DNA of 56,309 nucleotides from Burkholderiales bacterium. GTDB taxonomy: Bacteria; Pseudomonadota; Gammaproteobacteria; Burkholderiales; Burkholderiaceae_C. The notes under the pieces are model-generated. The model did not search any database. It saw nothing but the letters and a program-made list of their open reading frames with translations, and had not been told where the DNA came from. Shown here one piece after another: positions 16,442-25,649 of this stretch. The translations under genes and the position numbers were made by a program. Location of the stretch: assembly GCA_016191995.1 (NCBI GenBank), contig JACPVA010000122.1, positions 1-56,309 of the forward strand. The letters run 5' to 3'. How positions within the stretch are numbered: position 1 is the stretch's first letter; every line of letters begins with the position of its first letter.

Positions 16442-18322
16442 ATGACCGACCTCGCCCAGCCACCCGCCCACGCCGCCCTGGACACCTTGTGGCAGGCGAT
16501 CAACGATGCGCCTCCCGCGCGCGAGCCACACCTGGGCGAGGCGCTGGTCGCGCGCGGCCTGCTCGACCGGGAGACGCTGGCGCAGGCCCTTCGCACGCAG
16601 TCGCGCACCGAGCCGCACCGCCTGCTCGGGCAGACGCTGGTCGACTCGGGCGCGCTCAGCGAGGCGCAGCTGCACATGGCGATGGCGCAGTGGCTGGGCG
16701 TGCACGTCGTCGACCCGCGCGACTACACCCCGCAGCCCGAGGCGCTGCGCCGCGTGCCGCAGGCGCTGGCCGAGCGCGAGGGCGTGCTGCCGCTGATGGT
16801 TCGCGAGGACACGCTGGTTGCGGTGCTGCCCGACCCGCTGGACCGCGGGCTGCTGGAGCAGCTGCGCTTCGCCAGCGAGCTGCGCGTGCTGCCGCTGGCG
16901 GCGGTGCCCGGCACGCTGCCCGCGGCGGTGGCGCGCGCCTATCGCGGGCTGGCGCGCAACGGCACGGCGGCGCCGGCGGCCAACGCCGCCGCGCGCCCGT
17001 CGGACCTGCGCTCGCTAGCCGCCGACCTCGCCGCCCACGCCGCCGCCACCACGGCGCAGGATGCGGCCGAGGTCAGCGAGTCCGACAACGCGCTCGTGCG
17101 GCTCGTAAACCGGCTGATCGCCGATGCGGCCGAGCACCGGGCCTCGGACATCCACGTCGAGACCGCCGAGGCGCCGCGGCCGGTTCGCGTCCGGCTGCGC
17201 ATCGACGGCGAGCTCGTGCCCTGGCTCGAGCTGCCGGCGATCTATCGCTTCGCGCTCGTGGCGCGGCTGAAGATCATGGCCGAGCTCGACATCAGCGAGC
17301 ACCGCAAGCCGCAGGACGGCAAGATCGACTTCGCGCGCTTCGGCGGCCCGCGCGTCGAACTGCGCATCGTCACCGTGCCGACGACACGCGGCATGGAGGA
17401 CGTCGTGCTGCGGCTGCTCGGCGGGCTGGAGCCGATCCCGCTCGACAAGCTCGGACTCAGCGCCTCCAACCTGCCGGCGCTGCGCCAGGTCATGACCAAG
17501 CCCTACGGGTTGATCCTGATCTGCGGGCCGACCGGCTGCGGCAAGACGACGACGCTGCACTCGGTGATGCGCGAGCTGAATACGACCCAGCGCAAGATCT
17601 GGACCGCCGAGGACCCGGTCGAGATCACGCAGGACGGGCTGCGCCAGGTGCAGGTCAATGCGCGCATCGGCTGGACCTTCGCCGCCGCGATGCGGACCTT
17701 TCTGCGCGCCGACCCGGACGTCGTCATGATCGGCGAGATGCGCGACGAGGAGACCGCGCGCATCGCGGTCGAGGCCTCGCTGACCGGCCACCTGGTGATG
17801 AGCACGCTGCACACCAACAGCGCGCCGGAGAGCATCACGCGGCTGCTCGAGATCGGGCTGGACCCGTTCACGTTCAGCGACTCGCTGCTGGCGATCCTGG
17901 CGCAGCGCCTGGTGCGCCGGCTGTGCACCGCATGCCGCGCCCCCGAGCCACTCGATGCGCGCGCGCTGGCGACGCTGGCGCACCTGTACCTGGCCAGCAG
18001 CGGCCGCGGCGACGACGGCGCCGGCGCGCTGCTGCAGCGCTGGCGCGAACGACACGGCGACGAGCACGGCCGGCTGCGCGCCTACCGCCATGTCGGCTGC
18101 GACCGCTGCGAGGGCAGCGGCTACCACGGCCGGCTCGGGCTGCACGAGCTGCTCGTGGCCGACGACCGGCTGCGCGAGCTGATCCGCCACCGCGCCAGCG
18201 CCGCCGAGCTGCAGGCCGCGGGGCTGGCCACCGGGCTCGTGACGCTACGCCAGGACGGGATCGTGAAGGTGCTGGCCGGCCATACCGACCTGTCCGAAGT
18301 GCTGGCGGCGACGAACCAGTAG
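16442..18322 (+). CDS. GspE/PilB-family secretion ATPase
   Basis: Hexameric ATPase that drives type II secretion or type IV pilus assembly from the cytoplasmic side. It has 626 residues. An N-terminal MshEN-like domain (residues about 25-160) is followed by the conserved ATPase: ASDIHVE, Walker A GPTGCGKTTT near residue 363, Asp box TAEDPVE, Walker B DVVMIGEMRDEETA and His box LVMSTLHTNSA. The CxxC pairs CTAC and CDRC form the zinc site typical of GspE and PilB. No pilin, secretin or GspF gene lies nearby, so it is an orphan here. GspE and PilB cannot be separated on sequence alone. Confidence 0.83.
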   Translation: MTDLAQPPAHAALDTLWQAINDAPPAREPHLGEALVARGLLDRETLAQALRTQSRTEPHRLLGQTLVDSGALSEAQLHMAMAQWLGVHVVDPRDYTPQPEALRRVPQALAEREGVLPLMVREDTLVAVLPDPLDRGLLEQLRFASELRVLPLAAVPGTLPAAVARAYRGLARNGTAAPAANAAARPSDLRSLAADLAAHAAATTAQDAAEVSESDNALVRLVNRLIADAAEHRASDIHVETAEAPRPVRVRLRIDGELVPWLELPAIYRFALVARLKIMAELDISEHRKPQDGKIDFARFGGPRVELRIVTVPTTRGMEDVVLRLLGGLEPIPLDKLGLSASNLPALRQVMTKPYGLILICGPTGCGKTTTLHSVMRELNTTQRKIWTAEDPVEITQDGLRQVQVNARIGWTFAAAMRTFLRADPDVVMIGEMRDEETARIAVEASLTGHLVMSTLHTNSAPESITRLLEIGLDPFTFSDSLLAILAQRLVRRLCTACRAPEPLDARALATLAHLYLASSGRGDDGAGALLQRWRERHGDEHGRLRAYRHVGCDRCEGSGYHGRLGLHELLVADDRLRELIRHRASAAELQAAGLATGLVTLRQDGIVKVLAGHTDLSEVLAATNQ

Positions 18323-18413
18323 GCGGCTGAACGGTCCCCGGCCGATCCGCCAGGCGCTCTCCAGGCCGGCAACCGGGACGGACGCGCGCAGGAGATCGCC
18401 GGCCGAGGAAATC

Positions 18414-18454
18414 GAACAACGCGAGCAGGCGTCCTGCCGCCTGCTCGCGTGTTC
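18414..18454. terminator. Strong hairpin between convergent genes
   Basis: CGCGAGCAGGCG and CGCCTGCTCGCG form a perfect 12-base-pair stem around a 6-base loop, extended by GAACA/TGTTC across a one-base bulge. It sits between the converging ends of the GspE-like gene and the DUF4148 gene, so it could serve both directions. Confidence 0.6.
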
Positions 18455-18480
18455 ATCGCCCGCGGCGACCGCGGCCGGGG

Positions 18481-18810
18481 TCACTGGTGCGCGCCCAGGC
18501 GGACCGGTGCGCTGACCGTCGCAGCGGGGTCGCTCGCCTCGGCGTTGAGCCGTGCGAATTCGCCGGACTCGCGGGCCGATTCGAGCGCGGCGCGGACCTC
18601 GGCACGCGTCAGCGCGCCGCGCAGCGACTCGATGTAGCCCACACCGTAGACGCGAAGGCTGCCGTCGAGGCGCGCCTGGACGGCTTCGGCACGCACTTCA
18701 GCGGCCGACTTGGCGCTCGTCACGTTCATCCAGGCGTCGGAAGTCGCCTCCTGGGCGAAGGCCGTGGCGCCGGTCATCAGGGTGACAGCGATCAGGGTAG
18801 TGCGGATCAT
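18481..18810 (-). CDS. DUF4148-type small secreted protein
   Basis: A 109-residue exported protein. The Sec signal (MIRTTLIAVTLMTGATAFAQ) is followed by a charged helical region with the pattern TRAEVRAALESARESGEFARL seen in the DUF4148 family, which is abundant in Burkholderiales. Its role is unknown; a periplasmic location is expected. The ATG has an AGGAGG-like site just upstream. Confidence 0.75.
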   Translation of the reverse strand: MIRTTLIAVTLMTGATAFAQEATSDAWMNVTSAKSAAEVRAEAVQARLDGSLRVYGVGYIESLRGALTRAEVRAALESARESGEFARLNAEASDPAATVSAPVRLGAHQ

Positions 18811-19349
18811 GGCAGTTCCTCCTGGAACAGGGAGTGGGACACTCCCGGCGGGCAGGCCGGCCCGTTCGGCGCGGAGTTTTTGTCCCCGCTTCGCTGAGCC
18901 GCTTGTGGTGACTCATCGATGGAGTGCAGGTTAGGCATTGCGCTGGCTTCGAAAAGCGCCTGACTCGTGGATGCCGTGTCAGGACGTGGGAAGGGCCCAC
19001 GGTTGCGGGTGGGCCTGTGTGTTCGGCACGGCTCCATCGCGCACGAGCCGCTGACCCGATCGAGCAAGGCCTCGGCGCGCTCGACTCGACCGACCCTCGG
19101 GGCCGACTCGTGATCATCGATCGGGTGCAACGAAGGCCGTGCCGGCCAGCCGGCTCGAAGCCCTCGGCCCGGTGACAGGCGATGTCCCACGCCGTCATGT
19201 GGGAATACGGTCGGTCCGCGCCCTCCTGCGGCGGGCGGCCGGCATCATCAAAAGTTCCGCAAGCGCGGGCGCGGCTCTTGGTCGCGGCATTCGGCCCAGG
19301 TCCGGCCCGACCAGCTTGCGAAGGCTGATGTCAGGAAGGGTGGGGTCGC
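18811..19349. other. Gene-free stretch between DUF4148 and LuxR genes
   Basis: These 539 bases hold no credible coding sequence. They must contain the promoters of both divergent genes. The one clear structure is a stem GGCCCAC/GTGGGCC with an 8-base loop at 18994-19015. The length and the moderate GC leave room for a small RNA, but no family is recognised. Confidence 0.4.
18994..19015 (+). repeat. Hairpin in the intergenic stretch
   Basis: GGCCCAC and GTGGGCC form a 7-base-pair stem around ggttgcgg. It could be a terminator or part of a leader or small RNA; the sequence does not decide. Confidence 0.3.
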
Positions 19350-20483
19350 ATGTTGTCGGACAAGCGGTGGTCTGCGCCGGCACAAATGCGCCGGCTGTGC
19401 ACGCTGGGGCTTCCGATGGAGGCCATCGTGCCGGCGCTGATGCGCACGCTGTACCGCGAGGCCCTCTGCGGCGCCGGCCTGGTGCTGTGGTTCGACTCGC
19501 GCGGCGAGGTCGTCAACCTCTATGCGCCCAGGCTGCCGGCGCCCGCCGCGTTGGGCGCCTGGTTCGGGCCACCTCCGCAGACGCGAAGCTCGGCGTCAAA
19601 GACGGGGATCCTGGCAGGCCCGGACCGCCGCAACGCGTACATGGCGACCTGCACCGACGGCGACGACGACGGTCGGGACCGCGACGACGACCGGGCCGCC
19701 CCGCTGTGCCCGAGTCGTCACCTGTGCGGCGCGGCCGCCCCCGCCACGTTGCCGCTGCAGCGGCTGTGCTCCACCGTCACGCGGCACGGATCGCCCATGG
19801 CTTCGTTGATGGTGTACCGGCCGGCAGCGCTGCCCCCCTTCGGCCGCAAGGAAAGGGTCGCGGTGAAGGCTGCCGGTCGCTACCTGTCGCTGAACGACCG
19901 CTCGATCCCGGCCGACACCAGCGCCGCCATGTACCGGGCCGGCGGCGAGCATGGGTTCCTGGAATGCGAGCCGGATGGTCGTGTGATCCGGGCCTCGGCA
20001 AACGGCTACGAGCTGCTCGCGCAGGCCAGCGGCTGCCCCGTCAACCGCGCGACGGTGCCCGACCGCCTCGAGCAAGCGGGGCGGCAGTTGATCCAGCACC
20101 TGCTTGCCGAAGGCGTGCCGCGCGGCGAGCCCCTCGCGCCTGCGGCCGAGAGGATGACCACGCTCATCAACCCCTGGGGCCTGTTCAGGCTGCGGGCGTT
20201 CTTCGACGGCAGCGGGCCCTTGGGGGTGCTGATCGAGCGCGTCGAACACCTGCTCGTGAGGCTGGTGGAGGCGATGGAGCTGCTGGATTTGTCGGTGCAG
20301 CAGGGCGAGACGCTGCTCCTGCTGGCCCAGGGTCTGAGCCAGGACCGCATCGCCGAACGGATGGGCGTCACGCACAACACCGCCGACTACCACATCCGGC
20401 AGCTCTACTCGAAGCTCGATGCACATACCCGCAACGAAGCCATCGCATCGGCCCTCGGGTCGCTCGAGTCGGCGCCGGCGTGA
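19350..20483 (+). CDS. LuxR-family transcriptional regulator
   Basis: A 377-residue regulator with a C-terminal LuxR-type helix-turn-helix at about 310-370 (LLLLAQGLSQDRIAERMGVT, then HNTADYHIRQLYSKLDAHTR). The N-terminal 300 residues are probably a sensory domain but match no domain I recognise. A hydrophilic insertion, TDGDDDGRDRDDDRAAPLC, near residues 102-120 looks like a disordered acidic loop. It precedes a small membrane protein gene by about 150 bases. The signal and targets are unknown. Confidence 0.75.
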   Translation: MLSDKRWSAPAQMRRLCTLGLPMEAIVPALMRTLYREALCGAGLVLWFDSRGEVVNLYAPRLPAPAALGAWFGPPPQTRSSASKTGILAGPDRRNAYMATCTDGDDDGRDRDDDRAAPLCPSRHLCGAAAPATLPLQRLCSTVTRHGSPMASLMVYRPAALPPFGRKERVAVKAAGRYLSLNDRSIPADTSAAMYRAGGEHGFLECEPDGRVIRASANGYELLAQASGCPVNRATVPDRLEQAGRQLIQHLLAEGVPRGEPLAPAAERMTTLINPWGLFRLRAFFDGSGPLGVLIERVEHLLVRLVEAMELLDLSVQQGETLLLLAQGLSQDRIAERMGVTHNTADYHIRQLYSKLDAHTRNEAIASALGSLESAPA

Positions 20484-20630
20484 CCCGGCCCGTCGCGCCG
20501 CCATCCCCGGGTCGCGACGCGGGGCGCCTCCCACGCGGCAACGCGGTGCATGCCGGGCGGCACGGGAAGAGACTTCGATCGCGGCCAGCCGGTCGGCTGT
20601 TCGAGCCGAGGCCCGGCCGAGGGAGAAGCC

Positions 20631-20912
20631 ATGACGACCTCGAAGAAGCCCATGCTGGTGTGCGATGGCGCCGCGCGCTGGCTGGAGGAGACCCTGGTGC
20701 GCTCGCTGGAGGGCACGCTGTTCGCGCTGGTCTCGGCCTTGTTCGCGCTCGCCAGCATCGCGCTGGTGGCCGACGAGAAGCCCTGGGGCAGCTCGGGCGC
20801 GCAGACGATCGCAGCGACCGCGCCCGGTCCCGCAGCGCACGCCCGCGCCGAGGTCGCGCCGCGCCAGATCGTCGCCGCTCGCCGCGACGCGGGCGAGCGC
20901 GCGACGCAGTGA
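20631..20912 (+). CDS. Small single-pass membrane protein, unknown function
   Basis: 93 residues with GGGAG before the ATG. One membrane helix lies at about residues 27-46 (LEGTLFALVSALFALASIAL) after a short cytoplasmic-looking N-terminus. An Ala-rich, weakly basic tail follows. No family is recognised. It follows the LuxR gene and may be co-expressed with it. Confidence 0.55.
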   Translation: MTTSKKPMLVCDGAARWLEETLVRSLEGTLFALVSALFALASIALVADEKPWGSSGAQTIAATAPGPAAHARAEVAPRQIVAARRDAGERATQ

Positions 20913-20965
20913 CGCCCCGCGCGTCCGACCCGATGCATTGAACGCGCGGCCGGGCGCGAGGCCGC

Positions 20966-21607
20966 TCAGCTGCCGCCGACGAAGGGATTGCTGCGCCGCT
21001 CGCGCCCGAACGTGCTCTCCGGCCCGTGGCCCGGGATGAAGACGGTGTCGTCGCCCATCGGCCACAGCCGCTCGCGGATGCTGGCGATCAGCTCGTCGTA
21101 GTCGCCGCCGGGCAGGTCGGTGCGGCCGATGCTGCCGGCGAACAGCACGTCGCCGACGAAGGCGCGCTTCGACTCGGGGTCGTGGAAGACGACATGCCCC
21201 GGGGTATGCCCCGGGCAGTGGCGCACGTTCAGCACGACCTGGCCGACCTGCACCGTATCACCGTCTTCCAGCCAGCGCGTCGGCACGAAGGTCTCGGCCC
21301 GGGTGAAGCCGAACATCGCCGACTGCTGCGCCAGCGCGTCGATCCAGAACGCGTCGCCGCGATGCGGCCCGACGATCGGCAGCCCCTGCTCGCGCGCGAG
21401 CTGGCCGGCGCCGCCGGCATGGTCGATATGCGCGTGCGTCAGCAGGATCTGGCGCAGCTCGACGCCCAGCGCCGCGACGGCGGCGAGCAGACGCGGCAGC
21501 TCGCCGCCGGGGTCGACGACGGCCGCCTCGCGCGTGCGGTCGCACCACAGGATGCTGGCGTTCTGCTGATAAGGGGTGACGGGGACGGTGCGGTAGTGCA
21601 GCGGCAT
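20966..21607 (-). CDS. MBL-fold metallohydrolase (glyoxalase II-like)
   Basis: Cytoplasmic hydrolase of 213 residues in the YcbL/glyoxalase II-like branch of the metallo-beta-lactamase superfamily. The metal site is complete: THAHIDHAGG (HxHxDH), the later His in HCPGHTPGHVVF, the Asp in FVGDVLFAGSIGRTDLPGG, and the C-terminal His in FIPGHGPESTFG. Such enzymes cleave thioesters such as S-lactoylglutathione or related substrates. The ATG at 21607 is chosen over an upstream start because the family begins right there (MPLHYRTVPVTPYQQNASIL). Confidence 0.85.
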   Translation of the reverse strand: MPLHYRTVPVTPYQQNASILWCDRTREAAVVDPGGELPRLLAAVAALGVELRQILLTHAHIDHAGGAGQLAREQGLPIVGPHRGDAFWIDALAQQSAMFGFTRAETFVPTRWLEDGDTVQVGQVVLNVRHCPGHTPGHVVFHDPESKRAFVGDVLFAGSIGRTDLPGGDYDELIASIRERLWPMGDDTVFIPGHGPESTFGRERRSNPFVGGS

Positions 21608-21674
21608 GGGCAGGTCTCGGTCCTGGTTCGGCACGCGATCGTAGGGCGTCGCGGTGAGCTGCCGTCTACAGCGC

Positions 21675-22298
21675 TCAGCCGGCCTCGCGCATCCGCCGCG
21701 CCAGTTCGTCCTGGCCGCGCGCGGCCAGGGCCTCGGCCGCGCCGAGGCGGTCGCGCGCGTCCTTGTTCTGGCTCAGCTTGCGCTTGCCGACCAGCGAGGT
21801 GACGGCGACCTCGATGCCGACGATGCGGCCGAGCATGTCGTCGATGAATGCGGGCGCGGAGTCGGACATCTTCCACGGCCTGGGCTCGCCGGCCTCGTGG
21901 CGACGCGTCAAGCGCGCGACGATGCCGCGCACGAAGCGCTCGTCGTCGCGCACGCTCAGCGTGCCGTGCGCGTGCACGACCTCGTAGTTCCAGGTCGGGA
22001 CCTGGCGATGCTGCTCGGGCTTGCTCGGGTACCAGCTCGGCGAGACATAGCCGTCGGCGCCGCGGAAGACGACCAGCACCGCGTCGGCCGCGCCACAGCG
22101 CTGCCACAGCGGGTTGGCGCGCGCCACATGCGCCGTCAGCGTGCCCAGCGGCCCGGCCGCCGGGTCGAACTCGAACGGGATATGGTCCGCATCGAGGCCC
22201 CAGTCGCCGTGCGTGACGAGCATGCCCAGCGGGTGCTCGCGCACGATCCGCTCCAGCTCCTGCGGGTCGGCGACCGCAAAGTGCGGCGGCAGGTACAT
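21675..22298 (-). CDS. PaiB-like FMN-binding negative regulator
   Basis: 207-residue protein of the FMN-binding split-barrel PaiB group. The family opening MYLPPHFAVADPQELERIVR is followed by HIPFEFDP, HVARANPLWQ, YVSPSWYPSKPEQHRQVPTW and NYEVVHAHGTL, all characteristic. Members bind FMN; the Bacillus one is implicated in repression of degradative enzymes, but a regulatory role here is unproven. GGAGG precedes the ATG. Its stop is 67 bases from the start of the metallohydrolase gene on the same strand, so the two may be co-transcribed. Confidence 0.85.
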   Translation of the reverse strand: MYLPPHFAVADPQELERIVREHPLGMLVTHGDWGLDADHIPFEFDPAAGPLGTLTAHVARANPLWQRCGAADAVLVVFRGADGYVSPSWYPSKPEQHRQVPTWNYEVVHAHGTLSVRDDERFVRGIVARLTRRHEAGEPRPWKMSDSAPAFIDDMLGRIVGIEVAVTSLVGKRKLSQNKDARDRLGAAEALAARGQDELARRMREAG

Positions 22299-22509
22299 CG
22301 GGCCTCCTGGATGTCGGTCGGATCCGGGCGGCGCGATGCCGCGCCAGACCTCGACGCGCCAGGGCCCGGCGGTCGCGATTGTCCACGCCGCAGCGACGCG
22401 CGGCCGCGCCGCGGCCGGCTTCGTCGGCCGACGGGCGGCTTCGTCGCCGCCCGCGCCGGTCCGTCGCCGCGCACTGGCGTCGGGCGCGACAGCGGCCCAG
22501 AATGGCGCC

Positions 22510-23724
22510 ATGTCCGACACCGCGTCGCGGCCGGGCCGCGCGAGAGGCGCTGCAGCCTGGTCGACCTGGATCCAGCTGCTCGACCTGCGCAGCATCGCGA
22601 TCGTCTTCTACCTGTGCCTGACGCTGGCGTTGTCGCGCGCCTTCGGCTGGCTGGCCGACGCCGAGTCCCTGGCCGAATGGGGCTTCACGCTGGCGCGCTA
22701 TACGCGGCAGACGCTGATCACCGGCGTGCTGATGCTGCTCGCGGTCGCGGCGGCCGAGACCTGGTTCGCCTGGCGCGGCGAGCCCGGCGCGCGCGCCGCG
22801 GGGCTCGCCGTGCGCGCGCTGGCGGTCGGCTGCGCCGCATTCGGCGGCACCTGGCTGCGCTTCGAGCTGGCCAACCTCGGCGACCCCGCGGCCGCGATGC
22901 CGCTGGGCTGGATGTGGTCGAACGCACTGTTGTGGAGCCTGCTCGGCGCGATCGCCTATGCGCTGGTGCTCGCCGCACGCGCCGAGCAGCGCGCGCAGGC
23001 GGCGTTGCTGGAGGCGCGCGCCGCGAGAGCCGCGCTGCATTCGCAGCAGATCGAGGCGCAGCTGTCGGCGCTGAATGCGCAGATCGAGCCGCACTTCCTG
23101 TTCAACACGCTGGCCACCGTCAAGCGCCTGTACGAAACCAGCCCCGAGCGCGGCCGCGACATGCTGACGCGGCTGATCGGCTACCTGCGCGCGGCGCTGC
23201 CGGGGATGCGGCGCAGCGTGTCGACGCTCGGCCAGGAGCTGGACCTGGTGCGCAGCTACCTCGGCATCCTGCAGATGCGCATGGGCGCGCGGCTGCGCTT
23301 CGCGATCGCGGCCGATCCCGCGCTGCATGCGGCGCGGCTGCCGCCGATGGTGCTGCCGACCCTGGTCGAAAATGCGATCAAGCACGGGCTGGCCCCGCTG
23401 CCCGACGGCGGTCGCATCGAGATCCGCGCGCGCCTGGCGGGCGATGCGATCCTGATCGAGGTCGAGGACGACGGGCGTGGCTTCGTCGTTGGCGCCGGCA
23501 GCGGCGTCGGGCTGGCGAATACGCGGGCGCGGCTGGCGGCGCTGTTCGGCGGGCACGCCGCTCTGGAGCTCGAGGCCGGCGCGCCGCGCGGCGTCATCGC
23601 GCGCGTGCGGCTGCCGCGCGCCGAGGCTCTGGGCGACGGCCCCGCCGGCGCGGCGGCGTCGCCGGCCTCGGGCGGGCCCGGTCCGGCGGCGGGGCCGCCT
23701 GCCATCGAAGGGACGCCGGCCTGA
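22510..23724 (+). CDS. LytS-type sensor histidine kinase
   Basis: Inner-membrane kinase of 404 residues with four predicted helices in residues 25-157. The His_kinase domain (PF06580 type) has the phospho-acceptor His195 in IEPHFLFNTL. The ATPase half carries the N box LVENAIKHG (Asn288) and glycine boxes DDGRGF and GVGLANTRARL. It would phosphorylate the LytTR regulator two genes downstream. Its stop overlaps the ATG of the next gene by one base, so translation is coupled. The C-terminus ends in a Pro/Ala/Gly-rich tail. Confidence 0.87.
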   Translation: MSDTASRPGRARGAAAWSTWIQLLDLRSIAIVFYLCLTLALSRAFGWLADAESLAEWGFTLARYTRQTLITGVLMLLAVAAAETWFAWRGEPGARAAGLAVRALAVGCAAFGGTWLRFELANLGDPAAAMPLGWMWSNALLWSLLGAIAYALVLAARAEQRAQAALLEARAARAALHSQQIEAQLSALNAQIEPHFLFNTLATVKRLYETSPERGRDMLTRLIGYLRAALPGMRRSVSTLGQELDLVRSYLGILQMRMGARLRFAIAADPALHAARLPPMVLPTLVENAIKHGLAPLPDGGRIEIRARLAGDAILIEVEDDGRGFVVGAGSGVGLANTRARLAALFGGHAALELEAGAPRGVIARVRLPRAEALGDGPAGAAASPASGGPGPAAGPPAIEGTPA

Positions 23725-24875
23725 TGGATGCGACCCTGCTCGCACCGCGCACCGGCAGCGGGGCACCGACGCGACTCGTCCGGGCCTGGCGGTCGCTGCA
23801 GCGCGTCGAGCTCGGCTGGTTCGTCTTGATCGGCCTGGGCTACGGCTTGAGCGATCTCGGCTCGCTGGCCGACCTGCCGGCCGGCGTCTCGCCATGGCCG
23901 ACTGTCGCCCGGCTGGTGCTGATTCCGCTGCTGGCCTCGCTGATCCTGGTCCCGTTCTGGCTGCCGGCGGCGCGCCACCCAGCGACCGGACCGGCGCGCA
24001 CCAGGCTGCTGGCCGGCGCCGCGCTGGCCGGCGCGATGGCCGGCATGGCGCTGCTGTGGCCGCTCGTGCGCTGGCTGCAGTGGCCGACGGTCGGCGACTT
24101 GATGCGGCAGGCCAAGGGCCACCCGATGTTCAGCGAATGGCAGTGGGGCAACTTCGCCGGCGACGTGCTGACCGTCTTCCTCCCCGCGGCGCTGGCCTTC
24201 GTGCTGTTCGACCTCGTCGGGCGCCGGCGCGAGAACGCGCGCCGGCTGCACGAGCTGCAGGCCGAGCAGCAATGCCTGGCGCGCGAGGCGCTGGCGGCGC
24301 GGCTGGCGGCGCTGCAGGCGCAGCTCGAGCCGCAGTTCCTGTTCGAGGCGCTGGTCGACATCGAGCAGGCTTACGCGCGTGCCGGCGCCGACGCGGTGCC
24401 GCGGCTGGACGCGCTGATCCACCACCTGCGCGTGGCGCTGCCGCGGCTGCGCGACGGCAGCACGACGCTGGCCACGGAGACCGAACTGCTCGCGAGCTGG
24501 CTGGCGGTCGCGCAGCACCGGCTGCCGGTGCCGGCGACGCTGCAGGCCGACTGGCCGCCGGCGCTCGGCGCCACACCGCTGCCGCCGATGCTGCTGCTGC
24601 CGCTGCTGCAAGCCGCCTTCGCGCAGCGGCCGGGAGCGCCCGCCGCAGGCCAGCCTGCCCCCGCGGCGCGGCTGCTGGCGCGCCAGGATGGCGACGGATT
24701 CGAGCTCGCGCTCGAGATCCAAGCCGCCGCGCCCTGCCCGGACGCCGAGACGCTCGAGGCGCTGGCCGCGCGGGCGCAGGCGGCCTGGCGGTGCCCGCTC
24801 GCGCTGCGCTGCGATGGCGACGCCGGCGGCACCCGCTTCGTCCTGCGGCTGGCCTGCACGCCGAGCTGCGGCTGA
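23724..24875 (+). CDS. LytS-like pseudo-histidine kinase
   Basis: 383-residue membrane protein with the layout of its upstream neighbour: helices in residues 30-160, then a coiled linker and a kinase-like domain. The catalytic residues are gone. The phospho-acceptor position reads LEPQFLFEAL, with Gln204 in place of His. The N-box position reads LLPLLQAAFAQ with no Asn, and no DxGxG or GxGLxN box is visible. It probably cannot autophosphorylate or bind ATP normally, and may act as a dimer partner or sensor for the active kinase. The reading frame is open and clean, so it is kept as a gene rather than a pseudogene. Confidence 0.82.
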   Translation: MDATLLAPRTGSGAPTRLVRAWRSLQRVELGWFVLIGLGYGLSDLGSLADLPAGVSPWPTVARLVLIPLLASLILVPFWLPAARHPATGPARTRLLAGAALAGAMAGMALLWPLVRWLQWPTVGDLMRQAKGHPMFSEWQWGNFAGDVLTVFLPAALAFVLFDLVGRRRENARRLHELQAEQQCLAREALAARLAALQAQLEPQFLFEALVDIEQAYARAGADAVPRLDALIHHLRVALPRLRDGSTTLATETELLASWLAVAQHRLPVPATLQADWPPALGATPLPPMLLLPLLQAAFAQRPGAPAAGQPAPAARLLARQDGDGFELALEIQAAAPCPDAETLEALAARAQAAWRCPLALRCDGDAGGTRFVLRLACTPSCG

Positions 24876-24881
24876 TCGGCC

Positions 24882-25649
24882 ATGCGGGCACCGGCGCGCC
24901 CCACCGCCGTCGTCGCCGAGGACGAGGCGACGCTGCGGCAGGAGCTGGTCGAGCGACTGGGCCAGCTCTGGCCCGAGCTGGCGATCGTGGGCGTTGCCGC
25001 CGACGGCCTGCAGGCTCTGAGGCTGGTCGAGCAGCAGCGTCCCGACGTGCTGTTCCTCGACATCCAGATGCCCGGCGCGACCGGGCTGGAGGTCGCGCGC
25101 CAGGTCGGTGCGCGCAGCCGCATCGTCTTCGTCACCGCCTACGACCAGCATGCGGTCGCGGCGTTCGAGCAGGGTGCGGTCGACTACCTGCTCAAGCCGC
25201 TGGCCCCGGCGCGGCTGTTCACCGCGATCGGGCGCGTCAAGGAGCGGCTCGCGGCGCCGCCGTCGGACCTCGGCGAGGTGCTGGCGACACTCGACGCCGC
25301 GCGCGCCGGCGCCGCGCCCCGCCAGTATCTGCGCTGGATCAACGCCTCGGTCGGCCAGACACTCAAGCTGATCACGGTCGACGAGGTCCAGTATTTCCAG
25401 AGCGACAACAAGTACACCCGCGTCGCGCTGGCGCAGGGCGAGGCGCTGATCCGCAAGCCGCTGAAGGAGCTCGCCGACGAGCTCGACCCGCAGCAGTTCT
25501 GGCAGATCCACCGCTCGACGCTGGTCAACGTCGCGGCGATCGCCGGGGTCACGCGCGACTTCCGCGGCCGGCTGCAGGTGCGGCTCAAGCATGGCAGCGA
25601 GTCGCTGCAGGTGGCCGAAGCCTGCGCGCACCTGTTCAAGTCGATGTAG
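24882..25649 (+). CDS. LytTR-family response regulator
   Basis: Cytoplasmic DNA-binding regulator of 255 residues, six bases after the pseudo-kinase gene. The receiver domain has the acidic pair near residues 13-15, the phospho-acceptor Asp60 in LFLDIQMPG, Thr85 and Lys105 in YLLKPL. The C-terminal LytTR domain (about 150-255) shows the family core VQYFQSDNKYTRVAL and FWQIHRSTLVNVAAI. It completes an AlgZ/AlgR- or LytS/LytR-like system whose targets are unknown. Confidence 0.9.
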   Translation: MRAPARPTAVVAEDEATLRQELVERLGQLWPELAIVGVAADGLQALRLVEQQRPDVLFLDIQMPGATGLEVARQVGARSRIVFVTAYDQHAVAAFEQGAVDYLLKPLAPARLFTAIGRVKERLAAPPSDLGEVLATLDAARAGAAPRQYLRWINASVGQTLKLITVDEVQYFQSDNKYTRVALAQGEALIRKPLKELADELDPQQFWQIHRSTLVNVAAIAGVTRDFRGRLQVRLKHGSESLQVAEACAHLFKSM

